From Streptomyces roseicoloratus (lineage in GTDB: Bacteria > Actinomycetota > Actinomycetes > Streptomycetales > Streptomycetaceae): DNA of 36,356 nucleotides. Of this stretch, positions 14,676 through 22,267 are shown one piece after another. The translations under genes were made by a program, and so were the position numbers. A model generated the notes under the pieces. That model was not told the origin of the DNA. It ran no database searches and saw only the letters and a list, made by a program, of their open reading frames with translations. The stretch lies in the NCBI RefSeq assembly GCF_004117935.1, contig NZ_SDOY01000067.1, positions 1 to 36,356 of the forward strand. Reading direction: 5' to 3'. Every line of letters starts with the position of its first letter. Within the stretch, counting starts at the first letter, position 1.

Positions 14676-15026
14676 TCAGGTGCGCATCATCCGTGCGATC
14701 GCCTTCGTGGCTTCCTCGACCTTCGCCTCGATCTCGTCGCCGCCCTTCGTCGCCGCGTCCGCGACGCAGTGCCGCAGGTGCTCCTCCAGGAGCTGGAGGG
14801 CGAAGGACTGCAGGGCCTTCGTCGAGGCGGAGACCTGCGTGAGGATGTCGATGCAGTAGACGTCCTCGTCGACCATCCGCTGCAGGCCGCGGATCTGGCC
14901 CTCGATGCGGCGCAGCCGCTTGAGGTGCTCGTCCTTCTGCTTGTGGTAGCCGTGCACCCCGTGCTCGTGGCCGGTCGTCTCGGCGGTCTCGGGGGTGACC
15001 TCGGCCGCCGCCTCGGTGGTCGTCAT
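14676..15026 (-). CDS. csoR: Copper-sensing transcriptional repressor CsoR
   Basis: This 116-aa all-helical DUF156 protein carries the Cu(I) triad of true CsoR: Cys58 (DVYCIDIL), His83 and Cys87 (EEHLRHC), with the exact 25- and 4-residue spacings of the family. The DNA-contact helix KRLRRIEGQIRGLQRM (36-51) is present. The N-terminus (20-34) is unusually rich in His (HEHGVHGYHKQKDEH). Apo-CsoR binds palindromic operators and releases them when copper rises. The ATG at 15026 follows GGGAGG with good spacing, and a CsoR-type palindrome lies 31 nt upstream, so autoregulation is expected. No copper ATPase or chaperone is nearby; the known S. lividans CsoR likewise acts on distant genes. Confidence 0.95.
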   Translation of the reverse strand: MTTTEAAAEVTPETAETTGHEHGVHGYHKQKDEHLKRLRRIEGQIRGLQRMVDEDVYCIDILTQVSASTKALQSFALQLLEEHLRHCVADAATKGGDEIEAKVEEATKAIARMMRT

Positions 15027-15056
15027 CGCGTCCTCCCGCTGTCCAGAAAGGGTGTG

Positions 15057-15075
15057 TATACCCCTCGTGGGTATA
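15057..15075. promoter_or_regulatory. CsoR operator palindrome
   Basis: TATACCC-CTCGT-GGGTATA is a perfect 7-bp inverted repeat with 5-bp spacer. It fits the TATACCC/GGGTATA type CsoR boxes and sits between csoR (minus) and the DUF47-pit operon (plus). The TATA arms may overlap the -10 region of csoR. Confidence 0.88.
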
Positions 15076-15153
15076 TGGTACCGATCCCCGCGGATCGGGG
15101 CGGGGGCCCGTGCAGATCACTGTGCCTGATGGGCGACACTGAAGGGACGCCGG

Positions 15154-15183
15154 TTAGCCGTGGCCGGATGATGCGCCTAGCAT
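15154..15183 (+). promoter_or_regulatory. Candidate promoter of the DUF47-pit operon
   Basis: TAGCAT (15178-15183) is a plausible -10 with TTAGCC (15154-15159) 18 nt upstream as a poor -35. No clear 11-nt PHO box repeat is seen between the CsoR operator and the DUF47 start. Confidence 0.35.
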
Positions 15184-15219
15184 CAGCCTGACCGAAACCC
15201 AGCACCCCGAGGACCCCAC

Positions 15220-15840
15220 GTGCGATTTCGTCTGACCCCCAGGGAGACGAGCTTCTACGACATGTTCGCCGCGTCCGCGGACAACATCGTCACGGGCGCC
15301 AAGCTCCTGATGGAACTGCTCGGAGCGGAGCCCTCCGCCCGGGCCGAGATCGCGGAACGGATGCGGGCAGCGGAGCACGCCGGCGACGACGCGACCCACG
15401 CCATCTTCCACCAGCTGAACTCCTCGTTCATCACGCCGTTCGACCGCGAGGACATCTACTCCCTCGCCTCCTCCCTCGACGACATCATGGACTTCATGGA
15501 GGAGGCCGTCGACCTGGTCGTCCTCTACAACATCGAGGAGCTGCCCAAGGGCGTCGAGCAGCAGATCGAGGTGCTGGCGCGCGCGGCCGAGCTGACCGCC
15601 GAGGCCATGCCGAACCTGCGGACCATGGCCCACCTCACCGAGTACTGGATCGAGGTCAACCGGCTCGAGAACCAGGCCGACCAGATCCACCGCAAGCTGC
15701 TCGCCCACCTCTTCAACGGCAAGTACGACGCCATCGAGGTGCTGAAGCTCAAGCAGATCGTGGATGTGCTGGAAGAGGCCGCCGACGCCTTCGAGCACGT
15801 GGCGAACACGGTGGAGACCATCGCGGTCAAGGAGTCCTGA
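15220..15840 (+). CDS. DUF47 / PhoU-like Pit accessory protein
   Basis: This 206-aa soluble, almost wholly helical protein of the DUF47 (PhoU-like) family has the typical start FYDMFAASADNIVTGAKLLMELL and the acidic, metal-binding-like helices ITPFDREDIYSLASSLDDIMDFMEEA (about 73-98) and LENQADQIHRKLLAHLF. Family members are encoded directly before Pit transporters and modulate phosphate uptake through them. The GTG start at 15220 follows GAGGA with a 6-nt spacer. The stop is 6 nt before the pit start, so the two are co-transcribed. Nothing is truncated. Confidence 0.93.
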   Translation: MRFRLTPRETSFYDMFAASADNIVTGAKLLMELLGAEPSARAEIAERMRAAEHAGDDATHAIFHQLNSSFITPFDREDIYSLASSLDDIMDFMEEAVDLVVLYNIEELPKGVEQQIEVLARAAELTAEAMPNLRTMAHLTEYWIEVNRLENQADQIHRKLLAHLFNGKYDAIEVLKLKQIVDVLEEAADAFEHVANTVETIAVKES

Positions 15841-15846
15841 GGCTTC

Positions 15847-16845
15847 GTGGACACCTTCGCTCTGATCGTGACCATCGGTGTCGCGCTCGGCTTCACGTAT
15901 ACGAACGGGTTCCACGACTCCGCGAACGCCATCGCGACCTCGGTGTCGACCCGGGCGCTGACCCCGCGCGCGGCGCTCGCGATGGCCGCGGTCATGAACC
16001 TCGCCGGTGCCTTCCTCGGCAGTGGCGTCGCCAAGACCGTCAGCGAGGGCCTGATCGAGACGCCGCACGGCGACAAGGGGATGGGCATCCTCTTCGCCGC
16101 GCTGGTCGGCGCGATCATCTGGAACCTGGTCACCTGGTACTTCGGTCTGCCGTCGTCCTCCTCGCACGCGCTGTTCGGCGGCATGGTGGGCGCGGCGCTG
16201 GCGGGCGGCACGGAGGTCATCTGGGGCGGCGTCCTCGACAAGGTCGTCATCCCGATGTTCGTCTCGCCCGTCGTCGGTCTGATCGCCGGTTACCTGGTCA
16301 TGTGCGCGATCCTGTGGATCTTCCGCAAGGCCAACCCGCACAAGGCCAAGCGCGGCTTCCGCATCGCCCAGACCGTCTCGGCGGCCGGCATGGCGCTCGG
16401 CCACGGCCTCCAGGACGCCCAGAAGACGATGGGCATCGTGGTGATGGCGCTGGTCATCGCCGACGTGCAGGACCAGGGCGACGCGATCCCGGTCTGGGTC
16501 AAGATCGCCTGTGCCGTGATGCTCTCGCTCGGTACGTACGCGGGCGGCTGGCGGATCATGCGGACCCTCGGCCGCAAGATCATCGAGCTGGACCCGCCGC
16601 AGGGCTTCGCGGCGGAGACCACGGGCGCCTCGATCATGTTCGGCTCGGCGTTCGTCTTCCACGCGCCGATCTCCACGACCCATGTCATCACCTCCGCGAT
16701 CATGGGTGTGGGCGCCACGAAGCGGGTGAACGCGGTCCGCTGGGGCGTCGCCAAGAACATCATCCTGGGCTGGTTCATCACCATGCCGGCGGCGGCGCTG
16801 GTCGCCGCGCTGAGCTTCTACGTGGTGCAGCTCGTCTTCGGTTAG
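15847..16845 (+). CDS. pitH2: Low-affinity inorganic phosphate transporter, Pit/PHO-4 family
   Basis: This 332-aa integral membrane carrier has around ten hydrophobic helices. It contains both inverted PHO-4 signature halves: GFTYTNGFHDSANAIATSVSTRAL (about 15-38) and AGMALGHGLQDAQKTMGIV (about 180-198), plus the GLPSSSSHAL and APISTTHVITSA helix caps. It imports phosphate, probably as a metal-phosphate complex with protons. It pairs with the DUF47 gene 6 nt upstream and faces the high-affinity pst operon tail to tail across a shared terminator. The symbol pitH2 is by remembered synteny with S. coelicolor and is less certain than the family. Confidence 0.93.
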   Translation: MDTFALIVTIGVALGFTYTNGFHDSANAIATSVSTRALTPRAALAMAAVMNLAGAFLGSGVAKTVSEGLIETPHGDKGMGILFAALVGAIIWNLVTWYFGLPSSSSHALFGGMVGAALAGGTEVIWGGVLDKVVIPMFVSPVVGLIAGYLVMCAILWIFRKANPHKAKRGFRIAQTVSAAGMALGHGLQDAQKTMGIVVMALVIADVQDQGDAIPVWVKIACAVMLSLGTYAGGWRIMRTLGRKIIELDPPQGFAAETTGASIMFGSAFVFHAPISTTHVITSAIMGVGATKRVNAVRWGVAKNIILGWFITMPAAALVAALSFYVVQLVFG

Positions 16846-16881
16846 AGCGCGACGGGCAGGGTTCCTGCCCCGGTACGCGGT

Positions 16882-16914
16882 CGGGCCCGGCTCCCTGTGG
16901 GGGAGCCGGGCCCG
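16882..16914. terminator. Bidirectional hairpin terminator between pit and pstB
   Basis: A perfect 14-bp stem (CGGGCCCGGCTCCC with GGGAGCCGGGCCCG) closes a 5-nt loop, 37 nt after the pit stop codon. It can act for both converging operons. The stretch from 16915 to 17079 shows nothing further. Confidence 0.85.
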
Positions 16915-17079
16915 TCGTCGTACGGCGGCACCGCCATGCAGCGCCGTACGACGCCACGCGGCGGCGCGGCGCCGCATGGTCTTCGCGCGTGTCCTCGCCG
17001 TCCCGGGGCGGCGGCGGCCTCGGCTGGACACCGCGGCCCGTCCGTCCGACCCTGCTCCGGCAGAATCCGACAGAAGAGG

Positions 17080-17220
17080 TCCTTCCGGAGCGGTCCTTCC
17101 AGAGCGGTCCTTCCGGAGCGATCGGTCCGGAGATCGGTCCGGAGCGATCGGTCCGCAGCGGCCCATCCGGAGCGGACGGTGTCCGCAGCGGTCTGCCCCG
17201 CAGCGGTCTATCCGAAGCGG
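17080..17220. repeat. About ten imperfect 14-nt tandem repeats running into the 3' end of pstB
   Basis: Units of the type TCCTTCCGGAGCGG follow each other from 17080: three TCCTTCC(G/A)GAGCG(G/A) copies, three TCGGTCCG(G/C)AG copies (one shortened to 12 nt), CCCATCCGGAGCGG, two longer CCGCAGCGG-ending variants, and finally TCTATCCGAAGCGG (17207-17220). The last unit overlaps the last four codons and stop of pstB. The coding end therefore looks like the seed of the array. It occupies much of the 362-nt gap between pit and pstB. Confidence 0.85.
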
Positions 17221-17984
17221 CCGGAGATGTAGTCCTCGGTCGCCTGGACGCTCGGGTTGGAGAAGATGCGCGCGGTGTCGTCCAGCTCGATCAGCTTCCC
17301 GGGCTTGCCCACGGCCGCGAGGTTGAAGAACGCGGTGCGGTCCGAGACGCGGGCGGCCTGCTGCATGTTGTGGGTCACGATGACGATCGTGAAGCGCTCC
17401 TTCAGCTCGCCGATCAGGTCCTCGACGGCGAGGGTGGAGATCGGGTCCAGGGCCGAGCAGGGCTCGTCCATCAGCAGGACGTCGGGCTCGACCGCGATCG
17501 CGCGGGCGATGCAGAGGCGCTGCTGCTGGCCGCCGGAGAGGCCGGAGCCCGGCTTGTTCAGACGGTCCTTGACCTCGTTCCAGAGGTTGGCGCCCCTGAG
17601 GGACCGCTCGACGACGTCGTTCAGCTCGGACTTCCGGTACGAGCCGTTGAGGCGCAGGCCCGCCGCCACGTTGTCGAAGATCGACATGGTGGGGAAGGGG
17701 TTGGGGCGCTGGAACACCATGCCGACGGTGCGGCGCACCGCGACCGGGTCGACCCCGGCGTCGTACAGGTTCTCGTCGTCCAGCATCACCTTGCCCTCGA
17801 CGCGGCCGCCGGGGGTGACCTCGTGCATGCGGTTCAGGGTGCGCAGGAAGGTGGACTTGCCGCAGCCGGACGGGCCGATGAAGGCCGTCACGGAGCGCGG
17901 CTCGACGGTCATCGAGATGTCGTCGATCGCCTTGTGGCTGCCGTAGTACGCGGAGAGGCCGCTGACGTCGATTCGCTTGGCCAT
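17208..17984 (-). CDS. pstB: Phosphate ABC transporter ATP-binding protein PstB
   Basis: This 258-aa ABC ATPase of standard length has Walker [10 protein letters not shown] (37-45), the Q-loop FQRPNPFP typical of PstB, signature LSGGQQQR, Walker [14 protein letters not shown] and H-loop VTHNMQQA. It drives phosphate import through PstC-PstA. It is the last gene of pstS-C-A-B, 27 nt after pstA. The final residues ISGRFG and the stop codon lie inside the last copy of a 14-nt repeat array, but the protein length is normal. Confidence 0.98.
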   Translation of the reverse strand: MAKRIDVSGLSAYYGSHKAIDDISMTVEPRSVTAFIGPSGCGKSTFLRTLNRMHEVTPGGRVEGKVMLDDENLYDAGVDPVAVRRTVGMVFQRPNPFPTMSIFDNVAAGLRLNGSYRKSELNDVVERSLRGANLWNEVKDRLNKPGSGLSGGQQQRLCIARAIAVEPDVLLMDEPCSALDPISTLAVEDLIGELKERFTIVIVTHNMQQAARVSDRTAFFNLAAVGKPGKLIELDDTARIFSNPSVQATEDYISGRFG

Positions 17985-18011
17985 GTCAGTTCACTTCCGG
18001 AGGGCCGCCGG

Positions 18012-19091
18012 TCAGCGGCTGTTCTTGGGGGCCTTCCAGCGGGCGATGCCGCGGGCCACCAGGTTGAGGATCATGACGAAGGCGATCAGGACGAGCGCGG
18101 CGGCCCAGGCGCGGGCCACGGCGGCGTCGGTGCCGACCGCGTACTGCTCGTACACGTAGAGCGGCAGCGAGGACTGGGCGCCTTCGAAGGGGTTCGGGTT
18201 GATGAGCTTGGTGCCGAACACGAGGAGGAGGACGGGGGCCGTCTCGCCGGTGATGCGGGCGACGGCGAGCATGACGCCCGTGGTGATGCCGCCGATCGCG
18301 GTGGGCAGGACCACCTTCAGGATGGTGCGCCACTTGGGGACGCCGAGGGCCAGGGAGGCCTCGCGCAGCTCGTTCGGGACGAGCTTCAGCATCTCCTCGG
18401 TGGAGCGGACCACGACCGGCATCATCAGGATCGCGAGGGCCATCGCGCCGGCGAACCCGGAGGGGCCGAAGCCGAGCATCAGGTTCCAGGTGGCGAGGAC
18501 GAAGAGGCCCGCGACGATCGACGGGATGCCGGTCATGACGTCGACGAAGAAGGTGACCGCCTTGGCGAGCCGCCCGCCGCCGTACTCGACGAGGTAGACC
18601 GCGGTCATCAGGCCGATCGGGGCGGCGATCAGGGTCGCGATGCCGACCTGTTCGACGGTGCCGAGCAGCGCGTGGTAGACGCCGCCGCCGGCTTCGGCGT
18701 CGAGGACCCCGTTCATCGAGTGGGAGAGGAACCAGCCGTCGAGGACTTCCACGCCCTTGCTGACGGTGACCCAGGCGAGGGACAGCAGCGGGACGACGGC
18801 GAGCACGAAGCTGACCCAGATCACGCTGGTCGCGACGCGGTCCCTGGCCTGCCGGGAGCCCTCCACCCGGGCGGTGAGGACATAGGTGGTGACGACGAAG
18901 AGCAGTGCGGAGAGCAGGCCCCACTGGACCCGGCTGTGCCAGCCCGCGGCGAGGCCGGTGCCGCAGCCCGCGAGGACCGAGCCGGCGGCGACGGCGGCCG
19001 GCGTCCAGCGGGGGAGGCGGGCGTGGGAGAGGGGGCGGGAGCGGAGCGGGGCGGCCGCGGTGGCCGGACGCTGCTGGACGGCGTGGCTCAT
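18012..19091 (-). CDS. pstA: Phosphate ABC transporter permease PstA
   Basis: This 359-aa permease begins with an Ala/Pro/Arg-rich cytoplasmic tail and two extra N-terminal hydrophobic segments (about 32-75), then the core BPD_transp_1 domain (about 125-350). The EAA loop reads REASLALGVPKWRTILKVVLP; the MTGIPSIVAGLF and ARITGETAPVLLL segments are typical of PstA. It forms the membrane channel with PstC. The ATG at 19091 overlaps the pstC stop as ATGA. The extra N-terminal helices are longer than in E. coli PstA but look usual for streptomycetes. Confidence 0.97.
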   Translation of the reverse strand: MSHAVQQRPATAAAPLRSRPLSHARLPRWTPAAVAAGSVLAGCGTGLAAGWHSRVQWGLLSALLFVVTTYVLTARVEGSRQARDRVATSVIWVSFVLAVVPLLSLAWVTVSKGVEVLDGWFLSHSMNGVLDAEAGGGVYHALLGTVEQVGIATLIAAPIGLMTAVYLVEYGGGRLAKAVTFFVDVMTGIPSIVAGLFVLATWNLMLGFGPSGFAGAMALAILMMPVVVRSTEEMLKLVPNELREASLALGVPKWRTILKVVLPTAIGGITTGVMLAVARITGETAPVLLLVFGTKLINPNPFEGAQSSLPLYVYEQYAVGTDAAVARAWAAALVLIAFVMILNLVARGIARWKAPKNSR

Positions 19092-20071
19092 GCGTTCGCC
19101 CCCGAGTACTCCTTGCGGCGCGCGATGATCATGCGGGCGGCGCCGTTGACCAGCAGGGTGATGACGAAGAGGACGAGGCCGGACGCGATCAGCGCGTCCC
19201 GGCCGAACTCGTCGGCCTCGTTGAACTTGGCGGCGATGTTCTGGGCGAAGGTGCCGCCGCCCGGGTCGAGGAGCCGGCCGGAGAGCACGAAACTGGGCGA
19301 GAGGACGACGGCCACGGCCATCGTCTCGCCGAGCGCACGGCCCAGGCCGAGCATGGACGCGGAGATGATGCCGGAGCGGCCGAAGGGCAGCACCGCCATG
19401 CGGATGACCTCCCAGCGCGTGGCGCCGAGGGCGAGCGCGGCCTCCTCGTGCATCCGCGGCACCTGCAGGAAGACCTCGCGGGTCACGTTGGTGATGATCG
19501 GCAGGATCATGATCGCCAGCAGGATGCCGACCGTGAACATGTTGCGGGCGACGCCGTCGCCGGACTTGTCGAAGACGTAGGTCCAGCCGAGAAACCGGTC
19601 GAGCCACTTGTTCAGGCCGTCGAGGTACGGGACCAGGAAGATCGCGCCCCAGAGGCCGTAGATGATGCTGGGCACCGCGGCGAGCAGGTCGACCACGTAC
19701 GCGAGCGGCTTCGCCAGCCTGCGCGGCGCGTAGTGCGAGATGAACAGCGCGATGCCGATGGCGACCGGCACGGCGATCGCCATGGCGACGACCGAGGAGA
19801 CGACCGTGCCGAAGGCGAGGACGGCGATGCCGAAGACCGGCGGGCTGCCGGCCGGGTTCCACTCGAAGGTGGTGAAGAAGTTGGCGCTGTCCCGCGAGAC
19901 GGCGAGGGCGGCGCGGTAGGTCAGGAAGACCGCGATCGCGGCCATGATCACGAGCAGGGTGATGCCGGATCCGCGGGACAGGCCGCTGAAGACCCGGTCA
20001 CCGGGGCGGGTCGCGCTCCTGGCGCGCCGGGCCCCGCGTATGCCTGGGGAGTCGGGTGTGGTCGTAGCCAT
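19088..20071 (-). CDS. pstC: Phosphate ABC transporter permease PstC
   Basis: This 327-aa six-helix permease has the PstC hallmarks AAVPSIIYGLWG, TREVFLQVPRMHEEAALALGATRWEVI (EAA loop) and GLGRALGETMAVA. The ATG at 20071 is preceded by GGAG with 7-nt spacing; upstream in-frame sequence is proline/arginine-rich and not protein-like. It overlaps pstA by 4 nt and lies 148 nt after pstS, with a hairpin in the gap that likely lowers expression of the permease genes relative to pstS. Confidence 0.97.
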   Translation of the reverse strand: MATTTPDSPGIRGARRARSATRPGDRVFSGLSRGSGITLLVIMAAIAVFLTYRAALAVSRDSANFFTTFEWNPAGSPPVFGIAVLAFGTVVSSVVAMAIAVPVAIGIALFISHYAPRRLAKPLAYVVDLLAAVPSIIYGLWGAIFLVPYLDGLNKWLDRFLGWTYVFDKSGDGVARNMFTVGILLAIMILPIITNVTREVFLQVPRMHEEAALALGATRWEVIRMAVLPFGRSGIISASMLGLGRALGETMAVAVVLSPSFVLSGRLLDPGGGTFAQNIAAKFNEADEFGRDALIASGLVLFVITLLVNGAARMIIARRKEYSGANA

Positions 20072-20167
20072 CTGTGTTCTCCGGTCTGCGGAGCGGCGGT
20101 ACGGGCGCGATGCGTGGGTCGCGTGGGTACGGGCGTGCTCCTGGCGGCGGTGCACCGGATGCCGGGC

Positions 20168-20198
20168 GCGGCCCTCCCGCGAGGGGGGCGGGGGCCGC
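20168..20198 (-). terminator. Hairpin between pstS and pstC, likely attenuator
   Basis: GCGGCCCTCCCGC pairs with GCGGGGGCCGC (two bases bulged) around a 7-nt loop, 22 nt after the pstS stop. No T-tract follows. Its place fits partial termination after the abundant binding-protein gene. Confidence 0.6.
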
Positions 20199-20219
20199 AC
20201 CCGGGCTGGGTCGGGTCGG

Positions 20220-21356
20220 TCAGGACAGGGTCGGGACGATCTCGCGGACCTTGGCCGCGATCTCGGCCGGGAGCGGGGCGTAGCCGGCGTCGGAGAGGAC
20301 CTTCTGGCCCTCCTCGCCGGCGGCGTAGGTGAGGAAGGACTTGAGGGTCGGCAGGGTCTCGGCCTTGTTGCCCTTGTCGCAGGCGATCTCGTACGTGACG
20401 AGGACGATCGGGTACGCGCCCTCGGCCTTGGTGGCGTAGTCGAGGGACAGCGCGAGGTCGTTGCCGGTGCCCTTGATCTTGGCGGCGGCGATGGCCTTGG
20501 AGGCGTTGTCGGTGGTCGCGGCGACCGGGGCGGAGGCACCGGTGTTGATGCTGACCGTGGAGATCTTGTTGGAGGTGGCGTAGGAGAGCTCGAAGTAGCC
20601 GATGGAGCCCTCGGCGTCCTTGACCGCGGTGGCGACGCCGGAGGAGCCGTTGGCGGCCTGGCCGCCCTGCGCGGGCCAGGACTTCGCCTTCGGGTCGTAC
20701 TTCCAGTCGGCCGGGGCGGCCGTGGAGAGGTACTTGCCGAGGTTCTGGGTGGTGCCCGACTCGTCCGAGCGGTGGAAGGCCTGGATGGTGGAGTCGGGGA
20801 GCTTGGCGCCCGGGTTCAGCCGGGCGATCGCCGGGTCGTTCCACTTGGTGATCTTGTTGTCGAAGATCTTGGCGATGGTGGAGGCGTCCAGGACCAGGTC
20901 GTCCACGCCGTCCAGCTTGTAGCCGAGGGCGATCGGGCCGCCGACCAGCGGCAGGTTGATGCCCTTGCCGCCCTTGCAGATCTTCTGCGACTCGGCGACC
21001 TCGTCCTCCTTCAGTGCGGAGTCGGAGCCGGCGAAGGCGACCTGGCCCTGGTTGAACTTGGTGATGCCGCCGCCGGAACCGATCGACTGGTAGTTGATCT
21101 CGACGCCCGAGCAGGCGGCCTGGAAGTTCTTCACCCACAGGTCCATCGCGTGCTTCTGCGCGCTGGAACCGGCGGCGAGGAGCTGGCCCTTGGCGCCGTC
21201 GCACGTGATGTTCGACGCGGCGGCGGACGTCTTGGTCCCGTCCTTGGAGGGCTCGCTGTTGTCGTCCGAACCACACGCGGAGAGGACGAGCGCGCCGGAG
21301 ACGACAAGGGCACCGATCGCGGAGGCGCGAAGCCCGTTCGTGCGCGAAAGCTTCAC
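20220..21356 (-). CDS. pstS: Phosphate-binding lipoprotein PstS
   Basis: This 378-aa lipoprotein has lipobox LSAC (25-28, Cys28), a Ser/Asp/Lys-rich linker, and a PstS-type periplasmic-binding fold. Phosphate contacts are visible in AAGSSAQKHAMDLW, QSIGSGGGI, AFAGSDSAL and HRSDESGTTQNL. Streptomycete PstS is one of the main extracellular proteins under phosphate limitation. The GTG start at 21356 follows AAGGA. The promoter region carries a PhoP-type direct-repeat site about 130 nt upstream, so PhoR-PhoP induction on phosphate starvation is expected. First gene of pstSCAB. Confidence 0.98.
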   Translation of the reverse strand: MKLSRTNGLRASAIGALVVSGALVLSACGSDDNSEPSKDGTKTSAAASNITCDGAKGQLLAAGSSAQKHAMDLWVKNFQAACSGVEINYQSIGSGGGITKFNQGQVAFAGSDSALKEDEVAESQKICKGGKGINLPLVGGPIALGYKLDGVDDLVLDASTIAKIFDNKITKWNDPAIARLNPGAKLPDSTIQAFHRSDESGTTQNLGKYLSTAAPADWKYDPKAKSWPAQGGQAANGSSGVATAVKDAEGSIGYFELSYATSNKISTVSINTGASAPVAATTDNASKAIAAAKIKGTGNDLALSLDYATKAEGAYPIVLVTYEIACDKGNKAETLPTLKSFLTYAAGEEGQKVLSDAGYAPLPAEIAAKVREIVPTLS

Positions 21357-21471
21357 TTTTCGGGTGTTCCTTCCAGAAGCCGCCTGCCGCGGACCGGGTG
21401 TCCTGAACGTTGTACGGCGGCGCGTGTCGGGTTGGTGGGTGCATCACTGGGTTCCGCACCGTGCACGACCG

Positions 21472-21477
21472 AAATTA
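21472..21477 (-). promoter_or_regulatory. pstS: Candidate pstS -10 element
   Basis: TAATTT (minus strand) is the only AT-rich hexamer in the leader and lies just downstream of the PHO repeats, the usual layout of a PhoP-activated promoter. A leader of roughly 110 nt would follow. Confidence 0.55.
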
Positions 21478-21482
21478 GGCGG

Positions 21483-21526
21483 AACAGGTGAAGCCGTCGA
21501 CGGAGGGGAGTGAACGGGAGGTGAAC
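21483..21526 (-). promoter_or_regulatory. PHO box (PhoP-binding direct repeats) upstream of pstS
   Basis: Reading the minus strand, four contiguous 11-nt units are seen: GTTCACCTCCC (21526-21516), GTTCACTCCCC (21515-21505), a weak TCCGTCGACGG (21504-21494) and CTTCACCTGTT (21493-21483). Two perfect and one near-perfect GTTCAC units at 11-nt spacing match the known Streptomyces PHO box pattern. The rest of the 332-nt gap between pstS and the NUDIX gene (21527-21688) is GC-rich with no other visible signal. Confidence 0.92.
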
Positions 21527-21688
21527 CGTGCCGGAAGGCGGGGTGCGGACGCGGACGCCGCTGCGGGGCGCGGGCGGGTGCGGCTGTGGGGCGGTCGCGG
21601 GCGGGGTGCGCCGGGTGGGGTGCGGGCCGGGGGCGCTGGTGGCATCGTGGCCGGCGGGCGCGGTCCGGTCCGAGCCGCTTCCCGCGGA

Positions 21689-22267
21689 TCAGTGCGGTGT
21701 CGTCGCGAGGAGGGCGTCCAGCAGTTCGCGGTCCCGTGGCTGGGTGAGGCGGGCGCGGGCCTCGGCGGGCGGCAGCCAGAGCAGGGCGGCGATCTCCCGC
21801 GTGGGGGTGAAGTCGCCGCCGAGGGCGCGGCCCGCCCAGTAGTGGACCTCCTTGGGCCGGCCGTGCGCGAGGTACCGGACGGACGGCAGCGGGACGCCCA
21901 GCTCGCAGATCTGGCCGGTTTCCTCCCTGACTTCGCGCAGCGCGCAGGCCACCAGGGTCTCGCCGGGCTTCAGCTTGCCCTTCGGGTGCGACCAGTCCTG
22001 GTACTTCGGGCGGAAGACGAGGGCGATCTCGATGTCCGCGTCCTTGTCCTTGTCCTTGCCGGAGCCCTTCCCCGAGCCCATGTCGGAGCCCATGCCGGAG
22101 CCCTTCCCCGAGCCCATGCCCGAGCCCATGCCGGAGCCCATGCCGGAGCCCATGCCCGAGCCCTTGTCCCGGTCCTTGGCGTCGTCCCGGCTCTTGCCCT
22201 TGCCGTAGTCCCGGTCCTGGCCCTTGGTGGCCGGGCGCCACAGGACGCAGCCCGCCGCGAGGATCAC
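21689..22267 (-). CDS. NUDIX hydrolase (MutT1-like) with a repeat insertion
   Basis: This 192-aa protein has a complete Nudix box GKLKPGETLVACALREVREETG, preceded by ALVFRPKYQDWSHPKGKLK as in MutT1-type enzymes that act on nucleotide polyphosphates. The first beta-strand ([12 protein letters not shown]) is separated from the next (IEIALVFRPK) by about 60 residues of charged and GSGM/GSGK repeats (about 16-75), where relatives have only a short loop. The GTG at 22267 overlaps the CHAD stop as GTGA. With ppk and the CHAD gene it forms a polyphosphate-linked operon; mycobacteria also keep mutT1 next to ppk1. Confidence 0.93.
   Translation of the reverse strand: MILAAGCVLWRPATKGQDRDYGKGKSRDDAKDRDKGSGMGSGMGSGMGSGMGSGKGSGMGSDMGSGKGSGKDKDKDADIEIALVFRPKYQDWSHPKGKLKPGETLVACALREVREETGQICELGVPLPSVRYLAHGRPKEVHYWAGRALGGDFTPTREIAALLWLPPAEARARLTQPRDRELLDALLATTPH
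22062..22163 (-). repeat. 12-nt tandem repeats inside the NUDIX gene
   Basis: Eight 12-nt units of the type GAGCCCATGCC(G/C) or GAGCCCTTCCCC (plus-strand reading) plus a half unit encode GSGM/GSGK/GSDM repeats. Unit length is a multiple of three, so expansion keeps the frame open. Flanking KDKDKD and KGKSRDD stretches continue the low-complexity block. Confidence 0.92.

Noticed and set aside
15076..15219. PHO box upstream of the DUF47-pit operon
   Set aside because: Searched both strands for GTTCAC-type 11-nt repeats and found none that convince, although pit regulation by phosphate is known in relatives.
16302..19580. Very long plus-strand open frame through pit, pstB and pstA
   Set aside because: It crosses several recognised genes in wrong frames and has repetitive acidic/Gly-rich composition with no domain.
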